From positions 1-13,938 of the forward strand of contig DAIOUL010000065.1 of NCBI GenBank assembly GCA_036759545.1: a stretch of DNA of 13,938 bases, read 5' to 3'. Shown in pieces: positions 1 through 5,025 of the stretch (within the stretch, counting starts at the first letter, position 1; each line of letters opens with the position of its first letter). The notes beneath the pieces were generated by a model, which saw nothing but the letters and a program-made list of their open reading frames with translations, did not search any database and was not told the DNA's origin. The translations under genes and the position numbers were made by a program. Origin of the DNA: 66-474 sp036759545. Its GTDB lineage: Bacteria > Pseudomonadota > Gammaproteobacteria > Xanthomonadales > Rhodanobacteraceae.

Positions 1-28
1 GTTAGCCGTCACAAGGGGGAGCATTGAA

Positions 29-244
29 ATGTACTCGGCGCTCAACGATGCTACCGCTCGCAAAGCTAGCGATGAGTTCCTCCACAAGGCGCTCAATGAA
101 TGCCGGCCCGAAAGCGGCGCTTACTTGGCCGCGAAGCATGAGATTGCGCGCCGTCACGACGTTGCCAAGAACTGGCGCAAGGTGTTGTTTGCTGCTCTGC
201 TTGGTGTCATTGGCCTAGCATTTTGGTGGTTGCGTGGCGGCTAA
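29..244 (+). CDS. Cassette 1: small protein with C-terminal membrane anchor, unknown function
   Basis: This encodes 71 residues. The first ~47 are hydrophilic and helix-rich, with many Ala, Arg, Lys and Glu; residues ~52-67 are a hydrophobic segment (LFAALLGVIGLAFWWL), followed by RGG. The layout suggests a tail-anchored inner-membrane protein with its N-terminus in the cytoplasm. The ATG at 29 is preceded by a good ribosome binding site (AGGGGGAG, about 14-21). The stop codon TAA lies inside the inverse core of the following attC, so gene and recombination site are tightly packed, as is usual in cassettes. I do not recognise the family. An alternative ORF from 24 in another frame lacks this design and is rejected. 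Confidence 0.72.
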   Translation: MYSALNDATARKASDEFLHKALNECRPESGAYLAAKHEIARRHDVAKNWRKVLFAALLGVIGLAFWWLRGG

Positions 245-328
245 CTACTCATTCCAGCGGACGCCGGTCCATCGCTTGCGCTCTTACAAACCTTGCGGCG
301 CCGGCGCCGCTAAATTCAGGCGTTAGGG
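239..328 (+). repeat. attC recombination site of cassette 1
   Basis: The inverse core GGCTAAC (239-245) is the exact reverse complement of the core GTTAGCC that begins the cassette at 1-7. The 3' core is GTTAGGG (322-328). Inner boxes run from ATTCCAGCGG to CCGCTAAATTCAGG and pair as AGCGG/CCGCT. The ~50-base centre contains GCCGG/CCGGC arms and makes this a long attC of about 90 bp. A 32-base stretch from ATTCCAGCGG onward is shared with the attC at 1198-1288. Confidence 0.88.
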
Positions 329-333
329 TGTAA

Positions 334-690
334 ATGGGGCGCATGGAAATCTTTAAGGGACTCGAAAAGCTCATCAACGAGCACGGCTCCGCGACAATTT
401 TGCGGGAGCGCATCAATCTGGCAGCGCAACAATACGCTGCGCTCGAGAAAGAAAATGTATCGCTCAAGCAGCGCATATCGAGCCTCGAGGCAGAGAATGC
501 TCAACTAAAGCACCGCGCAATGCATCTCGCCAGTGCAGGCAACCCCGCCGGGTACGTATGCGACCATTGCGGCAGCCCCGATCTCAAGCGCATAGGCAAT
601 CGGGAAGATCCGACTTTTGGAGTTCTTGGGGTCAAACAAGCTGTCTTTTCGTGCAACTCTTGCGGCAAAGAAAGTGCGTTTACACCCTAA
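334..690 (+). CDS. Cassette 2: coiled-coil protein with C-terminal zinc ribbon
   Basis: This encodes 118 residues. Residues ~33-62 form a leucine-rich coiled coil with heptad-like spacing (ALEKENVSLKQ, SLEAENAQLK). The C-terminus carries a probable four-cysteine zinc ribbon: C76-x2-C79 (CDHC) and C107-x2-C110 (CNSC). This suggests an oligomer with a metal-stabilised domain, possibly binding nucleic acid or protein; function is unknown. Two starts are possible. ATG 334 has AGGG of the attC core five bases upstream, so the recombination core may serve as its ribosome binding site. ATG 343 (MEIFKGLEKL) also fits the protein's N-terminus. The stop TAA lies in the inverse core of the next attC. 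No toxin, antitoxin or resistance signature is visible. Confidence 0.8.
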   Translation: MGRMEIFKGLEKLINEHGSATILRERINLAAQQYAALEKENVSLKQRISSLEAENAQLKHRAMHLASAGNPAGYVCDHCGSPDLKRIGNREDPTFGVLGVKQAVFSCNSCGKESAFTP

Positions 691-742
691 CTACTCATTC
701 CAGCGGACGCGCTGCGCGCGCCGCTAAATTCAAGCGTTAGGC
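685..742 (+). repeat. attC recombination site of cassette 2
   Basis: The inverse core CCCTAAC (685-691) is the exact reverse complement of the core that begins this cassette (GTTAGGG, 322-328). The 3' core is GTTAGGC (736-742). The inner boxes ATTCCAGCGG and CCGCTAAATTCAAG are almost identical to those of the neighbouring attC sites. The centre is only a short GC-rich hairpin (GACGCGCTGCGCGCG), giving a compact site of 58 bp. Confidence 0.88.
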
Positions 743-758
743 TTTAAAGGCGCCGTCT

Positions 759-1196
759 ATGCGAGCACTAGCGGCAACTGCGTTACTCGGCGTTCTTGCT
801 AGTACGCCCGCCTTTGCAGCCACACCTGCTCGCCACAAAGTCGATCCTTGTTTTGCCGGTCGCACCGTAACGGTTTCAGGCATAGTGTCCGCACACCAAG
901 AATTTGGCCCTCCGGGCTGGGGCGACGATCCAGCGCACGACAGTCGTTGGACCATGGTAGTTCTCAACGTATCCAAAGCCACCGCAAAGCGAATCGGCAG
1001 TCTGCTGCACGGCTGCTTCGACAACTCGGCCAGTTTTACTCAGGTGCAGCTCTGGTCGCTCAAAGGCTCACAGGCGCTGTCAAAGTATCAAGGCAAGGCC
1101 GTGCGAGTGGTGGGGTCACTCACTGCAATTGGCGGTGCACCTGCCGAGCTTCGCGACGCGCAGGTTTGGGTCAGCAACATGTCCGTGCTTCAATAA
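759..1196 (+). CDS. Cassette 3: secreted DUF4431-like protein
   Basis: This encodes 145 residues. An Ala/Leu-rich signal peptide (residues 1-20) ends in AFA|ATP, predicting export to the periplasm. The mature part has alternating strand-like segments: a start resembling 'TVTVSGIV', an FGPPG motif near residue 50, a Val/Leu-rich strand, 'FTQVQLW', and a closing 'GKAVRVVGSL'. This matches my memory of the DUF4431 pattern (small OB-like beta proteins with an FGPP motif); the match is from recall and unverified. Cys31 and Cys87 could form a disulfide in the periplasm. The start has AAGG (747-750) eight bases upstream. TAA precedes the attC by one base. Activity unknown. Confidence 0.77.
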   Translation: MRALAATALLGVLASTPAFAATPARHKVDPCFAGRTVTVSGIVSAHQEFGPPGWGDDPAHDSRWTMVVLNVSKATAKRIGSLLHGCFDNSASFTQVQLWSLKGSQALSKYQGKAVRVVGSLTAIGGAPAELRDAQVWVSNMSVLQ

Positions 1197-1197
1197 A

Positions 1198-1288
1198 GCC
1201 CAACAATTCATTCCAGCGGACGCCGGTCCATCGCTTGCGCTTCGTCCAACGCTTTGCGGCTTCGCGCCGCTAAATTCAGGCGTTATGT
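1198..1288 (+). repeat. attC recombination site of cassette 3
   Basis: The inverse core GCCCAAC (1198-1204) pairs with this cassette's own first core GTTAGGC (736-742), with one G:T-type mismatch. The 3' core is GTTATGT (1282-1288). The site is long (91 bp) and shares its left half with the attC at 239-328. Read in one + frame, the region gives NNSFQRTP, a peptide often seen when attC DNA is mistranslated as protein, which supports the assignment. Confidence 0.88.
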
Positions 1289-1306
1289 TGCTCTATTGAG
1301 GTACGC

Positions 1307-1705
1307 ATGAAACCCATCCCGTCTTACTGGCTGCTATTTGCCACTGTGGCAAGCATCTTGTCGGTGGGCATTCCTTATTGGCTGTTGCCGTACAAACGGC
1401 TGAGCCTTCCAAGCTCCTTGCTGGCACCGGGCCTGGCGGTCGTTTTCGCGTCTGCCCTGCTGTTGCGGCTGTTCGGTGTTGCTTCATTCTGGCGCGCTGC
1501 GTTCATCATCGGCGGAGCGGTTGGGTTAGCTGTCGTGTTTCGCGTGCTAGCAGACGGCGCGCGCGATCCTACGTCTCACAACCTGTGGCCAATCGAGATC
1601 GTGATTGCGCTGGCGATCGGCCTAGGCTGTTCGTTCGCCGGAGCGATCATCGGCAGCCTGACGGCCAGACTGTTGCCCGGTCGCCCTGGAAAGCAACAGT
1701 CATGA
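1307..1705 (+). CDS. Cassette 4: four-helix integral membrane protein, unknown function
   Basis: This encodes 132 residues and is mostly hydrophobic. Likely membrane segments are residues ~7-27, 37-56, 62-82 and 95-122, with a loop carrying RDPTSHNLWP between helices 3 and 4 and a basic tail (RPGKQQS). No catalytic motif or transporter signature is visible and I do not recognise the family. The ATG has TGAGG (1297-1301) five bases upstream. The gene ends 44 bases before its attC; that short gap holds nothing I can identify. An overlapping + frame ORF (1378-1755) is Arg-rich and low in plausibility, so it is not annotated. Confidence 0.75.
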   Translation: MKPIPSYWLLFATVASILSVGIPYWLLPYKRLSLPSSLLAPGLAVVFASALLLRLFGVASFWRAAFIIGGAVGLAVVFRVLADGARDPTSHNLWPIEIVIALAIGLGCSFAGAIIGSLTARLLPGRPGKQQS

Positions 1706-1749
1706 GCGGAATCGAGAAATTCCTGCTTCGGAAATCGAGCGTGTTCGCA

Positions 1750-1807
1750 ACATAGCAATTCGTGCAAGCCGACGCGGCTTCGCGGGGGCTTGATTCAGGC
1801 GTTAGCT
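1750..1807 (+). repeat. Terminal attC site, degenerate inverse core, abutting the chromosome
   Basis: The 3' core is GTTAGCT (1801-1807). Inner boxes are CAATTCGTGCAAGCC and GGGGCTTGATTCAGGC around the hairpin GCGGCTTCGCGG. This is a different attC subtype from the other three, which carry ATTCCAGCGG. The inverse core is ACATAGC (1750-1756), one base off the expected ACATAAC (reverse complement of GTTATGT) and off the usual AAC end. It is the last attC visible; the next gene is on the opposite strand with no attC beyond it, so this is taken as the array's end. Confidence 0.82.
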
Positions 1808-2538
1808 GTTGCAACAGATTCGATCAGCACCGGATCGCCCAGCGCGACGCGGCCCGGCTGCACGGTCGAACCGTAGACGCCGAGGCAACCCTGGCGGTCA
1901 CGGGCCACGCTGCGCAGGATCGCGGGATTGCGCTGCAACGTCACCGGATCGATGGTGATCACGACGCAGCGGCTGTCGCGTTTGTCGATGCGCATGCGCA
2001 TGCCGCCGATGCGCAGCACGCAGCCGAGCCAGCCGTCTTCGCGGAAAGGTTCTCCGTCGGCGGATTCCACCAGGATGTTCGGCCGGAACCGCCGCACGTC
2101 GAGTTGCGCGCCGACCGTCTCGCCGAGCCGTGCGATGGTCTGCGTGGTGATCAGCGAGAGCGGCAAGGTGTCGAAGGCACCGCGGTTCTGCCGGATGACC
2201 CGCGCTCCATCGGGACAAAGCTCCGCGGCCAAGGCCGGATCGGCGACGTCGAAGACGGCGCCCGACGGAGTGCGCACGAACGTCTGCGATTTGTCCGGAC
2301 GGCCCGGATCGGCAAATGAAGGCTGGTAGTGGCTCATGTCCGCGCGCTCGCGGATGGTGAGCCAGGGAAATCCGCTTTGCGTCAGGCTGTTCTGGACGAA
2401 GGCCCAGCGGCGGTCACCCGCAAAGCCGTGCCAGGAGACGTCGATTTCTTCCAGCGCCTCGCCGCACATCGACTTGACCGGGTAACGCCACAAGCCCGCG
2501 ACGCGGCCGACCGGCTTTCCGTTCACGGCGTCATCCAT
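1795..2538 (-). CDS. MOSC-domain protein with N-terminal beta-barrel domain (YcbX/mARC-like)
   Basis: This encodes 247 residues. Residues ~9-100 fit the MOSC N-terminal domain (YPVKSM near 19-24, GDRRWA near 41-46). The MOSC domain follows, with RFRPN (150-154) and DSRCVVITIDP, where Cys191 is the residue expected to bind molybdenum cofactor. Relatives such as YcbX and mARC act in molybdoenzyme reduction of N-hydroxylated compounds; substrate here is unknown. I chose ATG 2538 because AGAGGGA (2543-2549 on this strand) is well placed; an upstream in-frame ATG at 2562 has no such site. The last codons (Asn, Ala, TGA) are read from the terminal attC of the integron array, so the C-terminus was probably altered when the array end met this gene. 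It is divergent from the MAPEG gene. Confidence 0.9.
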   Translation of the reverse strand: MDDAVNGKPVGRVAGLWRYPVKSMCGEALEEIDVSWHGFAGDRRWAFVQNSLTQSGFPWLTIRERADMSHYQPSFADPGRPDKSQTFVRTPSGAVFDVADPALAAELCPDGARVIRQNRGAFDTLPLSLITTQTIARLGETVGAQLDVRRFRPNILVESADGEPFREDGWLGCVLRIGGMRMRIDKRDSRCVVITIDPVTLQRNPAILRSVARDRQGCLGVYGSTVQPGRVALGDPVLIESVATANA

Positions 2539-2662
2539 TGCGTCCCTCTGCGCTCCCGTCATCGTGCCGGCATGATCTCACGCACGGCGGCGCCGCACTC
2601 ATCGTCTTTTCGGCATAATCGCCCGCAGTCGGGTAGTCGAGTGCGTCGTCCGGGGAATCCAT
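2539..2662. promoter_or_regulatory. Divergent intergenic region between MOSC and MAPEG genes
   Basis: This 124-base gap separates two divergently transcribed genes and should carry promoters for both. Toward the + strand genes there is a plausible -10 hexamer CATAAT (2614-2619), but no convincing -35 hexamer at the usual spacing. No operator-like dyad stands out. The promoter assignment rests on gene layout more than on sequence. Confidence 0.35.
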
Positions 2663-3070
2663 ATGCCGCATTCGCTGATCATTCCCATGGCGGCACACGT
2701 GGCGCTGACCGCTGTTCTGTACGTCGCGCTGACGGTCGTGCGCGCGCCGGCGATCTGGGGAATCGGCCAGCGCGCCGACGGCAGCAATCCCTTTGCCGCA
2801 CTCGAACCGCGCATCAGCGCGAATCTTTCCAATCAGTTCGAATGGCCGCTGTTCTTCCACGCGGCTTGCCTGCTGCTGCTGATCCAGTCCGGCGTCGACA
2901 GGCTTTCCATTGTGCTGGCGTGGATCTTCGCCGGCGGCCGCGTGCTGCACAGCCTGGTCCAGATATTCACCCGCAACATCCGGCTCAGGGGCGTCGTATT
3001 CACCATCAATTTCGCCGCGGTTCTGGGTCTGTGGGCAATCGTTGTCGTCGCAGCGTTTCAAAATCGGTAG
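2663..3070 (+). CDS. MAPEG-family membrane protein
   Basis: This encodes 135 residues with four likely membrane helices (about 7-26, 62-76, 80-98 and 108-130), the usual size and topology of bacterial MAPEG proteins. The loop before helix 2 carries R50...N54..N57..E60-x-P, matching the family's conserved Arg/Asn/Glu pattern for glutathione contact. MAPEG members use glutathione on lipophilic electrophiles or peroxides in the membrane; many bacterial ones are uncharacterised. GGGGAA sits shortly before the ATG. It begins a + strand run of five closely spaced genes and lies 12 bases before the acetyltransferase gene, suggesting co-transcription. Confidence 0.85.
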   Translation: MPHSLIIPMAAHVALTAVLYVALTVVRAPAIWGIGQRADGSNPFAALEPRISANLSNQFEWPLFFHAACLLLLIQSGVDRLSIVLAWIFAGGRVLHSLVQIFTRNIRLRGVVFTINFAAVLGLWAIVVVAAFQNR

Positions 3071-3082
3071 TTCGGGAACCGC

Positions 3083-3589
3083 ATGAGGCGCATCCGCCGT
3101 GCCGGGCAACACGACGCCGAAGCGATCGCCGCCGCGGAGGCCGAAACAGCGCGCACGCCGGGTTTGCTGGTCGGCCGGCCGGGCGAAATTCCGCTGGCTG
3201 CGTATCGCGAAAAAATCGCGAAGCTCGCTCAGGACGGCCGCTATATAGTGGCGGAAGAAAATGGCGCGGTGATCGGCCATGCGTTCCTCGATCCGTTGCC
3301 GATGCGCGCGAATGCGCACGTTTTCCAGTTGACGATCGTGGTGCATCCGGGTCATACCGATCGTGGCGTGGGCGAGATGATGCTGCGCGATCTGCTGGAC
3401 TGGGCGTCTGGAGATGCACGCGTGGGCAAGATCGAATTGAACGTGCGCGCCGGCAACGAACGCGCACAGCGCCTCTATCGCAAGCTCGGCTTCGTCGAGG
3501 AAGCGCGCTTTCGCCGCCGCGTGCTCCGCGGCGACGGCAAGTACGAAGACGATATCGGCATGGCATGGTTCCCCGAACCGGCTGATTGA
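3083..3589 (+). CDS. GNAT-family N-acetyltransferase
   Basis: This encodes 168 residues in a single GNAT fold. Acetyl-CoA-binding motif A is visible at about residues 84-102 (TIVVHPGHTDRGVGEMML, with the R-G-x-G signature), and motif B at 123-136 (AGNERAQRLYRKLGF, where Asn125 and Tyr132 are typical). It should transfer an acetyl group from acetyl-CoA to an amine; the acceptor (small molecule, antibiotic or protein N-terminus) cannot be read from sequence. Length is normal. It follows the MAPEG gene after 12 bases. A 15-base direct repeat (AGTTCGGGAAYCGCA, 14/15 identical) lies on each side of the gene, at 3069-3083 and 3591-3605. Confidence 0.9.
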   Translation: MRRIRRAGQHDAEAIAAAEAETARTPGLLVGRPGEIPLAAYREKIAKLAQDGRYIVAEENGAVIGHAFLDPLPMRANAHVFQLTIVVHPGHTDRGVGEMMLRDLLDWASGDARVGKIELNVRAGNERAQRLYRKLGFVEEARFRRRVLRGDGKYEDDIGMAWFPEPAD

Positions 3590-3600
3590 CAGTTCGGGAA
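3569..3600. repeat. Hairpin spanning the acetyltransferase stop codon
   Basis: TTCCCCGAAC (3569-3578) pairs with GTTCGGGAA (3592-3600), leaving one bulged C and a 13-base loop that holds the TGA. The right arm belongs to the downstream copy of the 15-base direct repeat. No U-run follows, so it is not a classical terminator; it could slow 3' decay of the upstream message. Confidence 0.4.
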
Positions 3601-3674
3601 TCGCACGCGACGATCCACGCGCTGCTGCATGTTCACGGATCACCAACCGCAAGGTCTTGGCCGAGGAGGACGAC

Positions 3675-4136
3675 ATGCGCGCTTTTCTGCTTGCGATCGT
3701 GTGCGCCGCCGTTGCGGTGGCGATGCCGGTTTCGGCGCAGGAATCGAAGCCGGCCACGGTGGCCGATCCACAATTGGCGAAACAGTTGGGCGCCGACCAG
3801 CGCGGCATGCGCAACTACGTGCTGGTCATCCTGAAAACGGGTCCGCACCGTGTCCCGGATGGTCCCGCGCGCGACAAGATGTTCGAGGGACACTTCGCGA
3901 ACATCAAACGTCTGGCGGGCGCGCACAAACTGGTGCTGGCCGGACCGTTCGGCGACAAGAACGACTGGCGCGGCCTGTTCGTGTTCGCGGTCGAGACGCC
4001 GGACGAAGCGGCAGTGCTGGTCGCGACCGATCCCGTCATCAAGAGCGGAGAAATGGTCGCCGAATATCACACCCTGTATGCGACCGCCGCGCTGATGGCC
4101 GTCACCGGCATCCACGAAAAGATCGCGCCGCAGTAG
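3675..4136 (+). CDS. Exported YCII-related protein
   Basis: This encodes 153 residues. Residues 1-21 form a signal peptide (hydrophobic AFLLAIVCAAVAVAM, cleavage expected after VSA), predicting a periplasmic protein. The mature part fits the YCII-related fold: a first strand (YVLVILKTGP), a helix with His73 (EGHFANIKRL), a strand ending in LVLAGPFGDKNDWRG, and Asp119 in ATDPVIKSG. His73 and Asp119 correspond to the paired residues thought to be active-site in YciI. YciI is normally cytoplasmic, so export is a notable difference. I chose ATG 3675 because AGGAGG (3664-3669) is ideally spaced; an in-frame ATG at 3657 adds six residues that would spoil the signal peptide. Biochemical role unknown. 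Confidence 0.87.
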   Translation: MRAFLLAIVCAAVAVAMPVSAQESKPATVADPQLAKQLGADQRGMRNYVLVILKTGPHRVPDGPARDKMFEGHFANIKRLAGAHKLVLAGPFGDKNDWRGLFVFAVETPDEAAVLVATDPVIKSGEMVAEYHTLYATAALMAVTGIHEKIAPQ

Positions 4137-4162
4137 CAGCAATGACTTGTGGAGCAAGAGAC

Positions 4163-4510
4163 ATGATCATCGGCGCGCACACCATCCTCTACAGCAAAAA
4201 TGCCGAAGCCGACCGCGCGTTCCTGCGCGACGTGCTGAAGTTCGCGCACGTGGACGTCGGTCACGGCTGGCTGATCTTCGGCTTGCCGCCGGCGGAAATC
4301 GCCGTGCATCCGTCAGAAGAGAACGACGCGCAGGAGTTTTATTTGATGTGCGACGACATCGGCGCGTTCGTCGCCGAGATGCAGCGGCACGGGATTGCGT
4401 GCGCAGAGCCGAGCGACCAGCGTTGGGGCATATTGACGCAGATCACCCTGCCCGGCGGCGGCAAGCTGGGCGTATATCAACCGAAACACGCGCGGCCCTC
4501 GCACGGCTGA
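4163..4510 (+). CDS. VOC (glyoxalase/bleomycin-resistance fold) protein
   Basis: This encodes 115 residues, one VOC domain of usual size. It begins with a typical strand (MIIGAHTILYSKNAEADRAF) with His6, continues through the helix LRDVLKFAH, the strand GWLIFGLPPAEIAVHP, and QEFYLMCDDIGAFVAEM, and ends in GGKLGVYQPKHA. His6 and Glu58 are possible metal ligands; the second half appears to lack a clear final Glu ligand. Family members include glyoxalases, dioxygenases and resistance proteins, so substrate is open. The ATG follows a purine-rich GGAG (4151-4154). A longer in-frame extension to 3629 overlaps the YCII gene and is not likely. It lies 26 bases after the YCII gene and 15 before the next VOC gene. 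Confidence 0.88.
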   Translation: MIIGAHTILYSKNAEADRAFLRDVLKFAHVDVGHGWLIFGLPPAEIAVHPSEENDAQEFYLMCDDIGAFVAEMQRHGIACAEPSDQRWGILTQITLPGGGKLGVYQPKHARPSHG

Positions 4511-4525
4511 CTTCGGAGACGGAAC

Positions 4526-4972
4526 ATGGCCGTACGCAGCGTCACGCCCGTACTCAACGTCAGCAGCCTGCCGGACAGTTTCGCTTGGTTCGAAGCGCTG
4601 GGCTGGAGCCGCGGTTTCAGTTGGAACGAAGGCGGCATGATCGCGCACGCCGCGGACCGCAACGAACACGGTGAAGCCGGCTTCGGCAGCGTGTGCAGTC
4701 ACGACGCACAGATTTTCCTCTGCCGCGGCGGCCAGGGTTCGCGCGGCACCGTGATGCCGCGCTGGCCGGGTGACGATCAAACCGACGGCGTGTGGATGAG
4801 CTGGTGGATGGACAACCCCGCCGACGTGGACGCATTGCACGCGACCGCGCTGCGCCACGGCATGACCATCGCCATGCCGCCGACCGATGAACCGTGGGGC
4901 GTGCGCGAATTCCATCTGCGCCATCCGGACGGACACATGTTCCGCGTCAGCGCCGGGCTGGACGCAGAGTGA
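4526..4972 (+). CDS. VOC / glyoxalase-superfamily protein
   Basis: This encodes 148 residues. It opens with the VOC signature TPVLNVSSLPDSFAWFEALGW, continues with a middle strand ending in QIFLCRGGQGSRG, then MSWWMDNPADVDALHATALRHG and a C-terminal EFHLRHPDGHMFRVSAG. The closing RHPDGH-x-F motif is characteristic of bleomycin-resistance/glyoxalase-like members. Glu near the FHLRHPDG strand could be a metal ligand or, in binding-only members, a ligand contact. It is the last gene of the + strand run and lies convergent to the histidine kinase, 53 bases away. It is distantly related in fold to the previous gene, but the sequences look too different for a recent duplication. Confidence 0.9.
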   Translation: MAVRSVTPVLNVSSLPDSFAWFEALGWSRGFSWNEGGMIAHAADRNEHGEAGFGSVCSHDAQIFLCRGGQGSRGTVMPRWPGDDQTDGVWMSWWMDNPADVDALHATALRHGMTIAMPPTDEPWGVREFHLRHPDGHMFRVSAGLDAE

Positions 4973-5025
4973 TCGAATCTGCGGCCGCCCACCGCTCCGC
5001 GCTCAACCGACAGTAGTAGCAGTGT
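4973..5025. other. Convergent intergenic gap
   Basis: This short gap separates the + strand VOC gene and the minus-strand kinase gene. It contains GCGGCCGC but no stem followed by a T-run on either strand. I see no clear terminator here, although transcripts converge. Confidence 0.4.

Larger units (their letters stand above)
1..1807 (+). mobile_element. Distal end of an integron gene-cassette array (four complete cassettes)
   Basis: Four genes in the same orientation are each followed by an attC-like site whose 3' core is GTTAGGG, GTTAGGC, GTTATGT or GTTAGCT. The window itself opens on a core site, GTTAGCC at 1-7. With recombination between the G and the first T of the core, the cassettes span 2-322, 323-736, 737-1282 and 1283-1801. 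Each inverse core at a cassette's end matches the reverse complement of that cassette's own first bases, as expected of integron cassettes. No integrase gene is present; attC polarity places it to the left if one exists. Without it the array could also be an orphan attC cluster (CALIN). The cassettes read as less GC-rich than the chromosome to the right, fitting horizontal acquisition. Confidence 0.88.

Noticed and set aside
848..1273. + strand frame ending in NNSFQRTPVHRLRF
   Set aside because: The C-terminal peptide is translated attC DNA and the rest overlaps the DUF4431-like gene in another frame.
1..1807. CRISPR array suggested by regularly spaced similar repeats
   Set aside because: The repeats are few, long, far apart and separated by genes; they have core and inverse-core structure, so they are attC sites.
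1795..2538. MOSC gene as a fifth, inverted integron cassette
   Set aside because: No attC or core site is found at its other end, so it is better read as chromosomal flank.
2329..3585. Long + strand frame of 418 codons across the MOSC, MAPEG and GNAT genes
   Set aside because: It overlaps three well-supported genes in other frames and is Arg-rich without domain features.
2531..3814. Long minus-strand frame of 427 codons opposite the MAPEG and GNAT genes
   Set aside because: It is antisense to two recognisable families and is explained by GC-rich codon bias.
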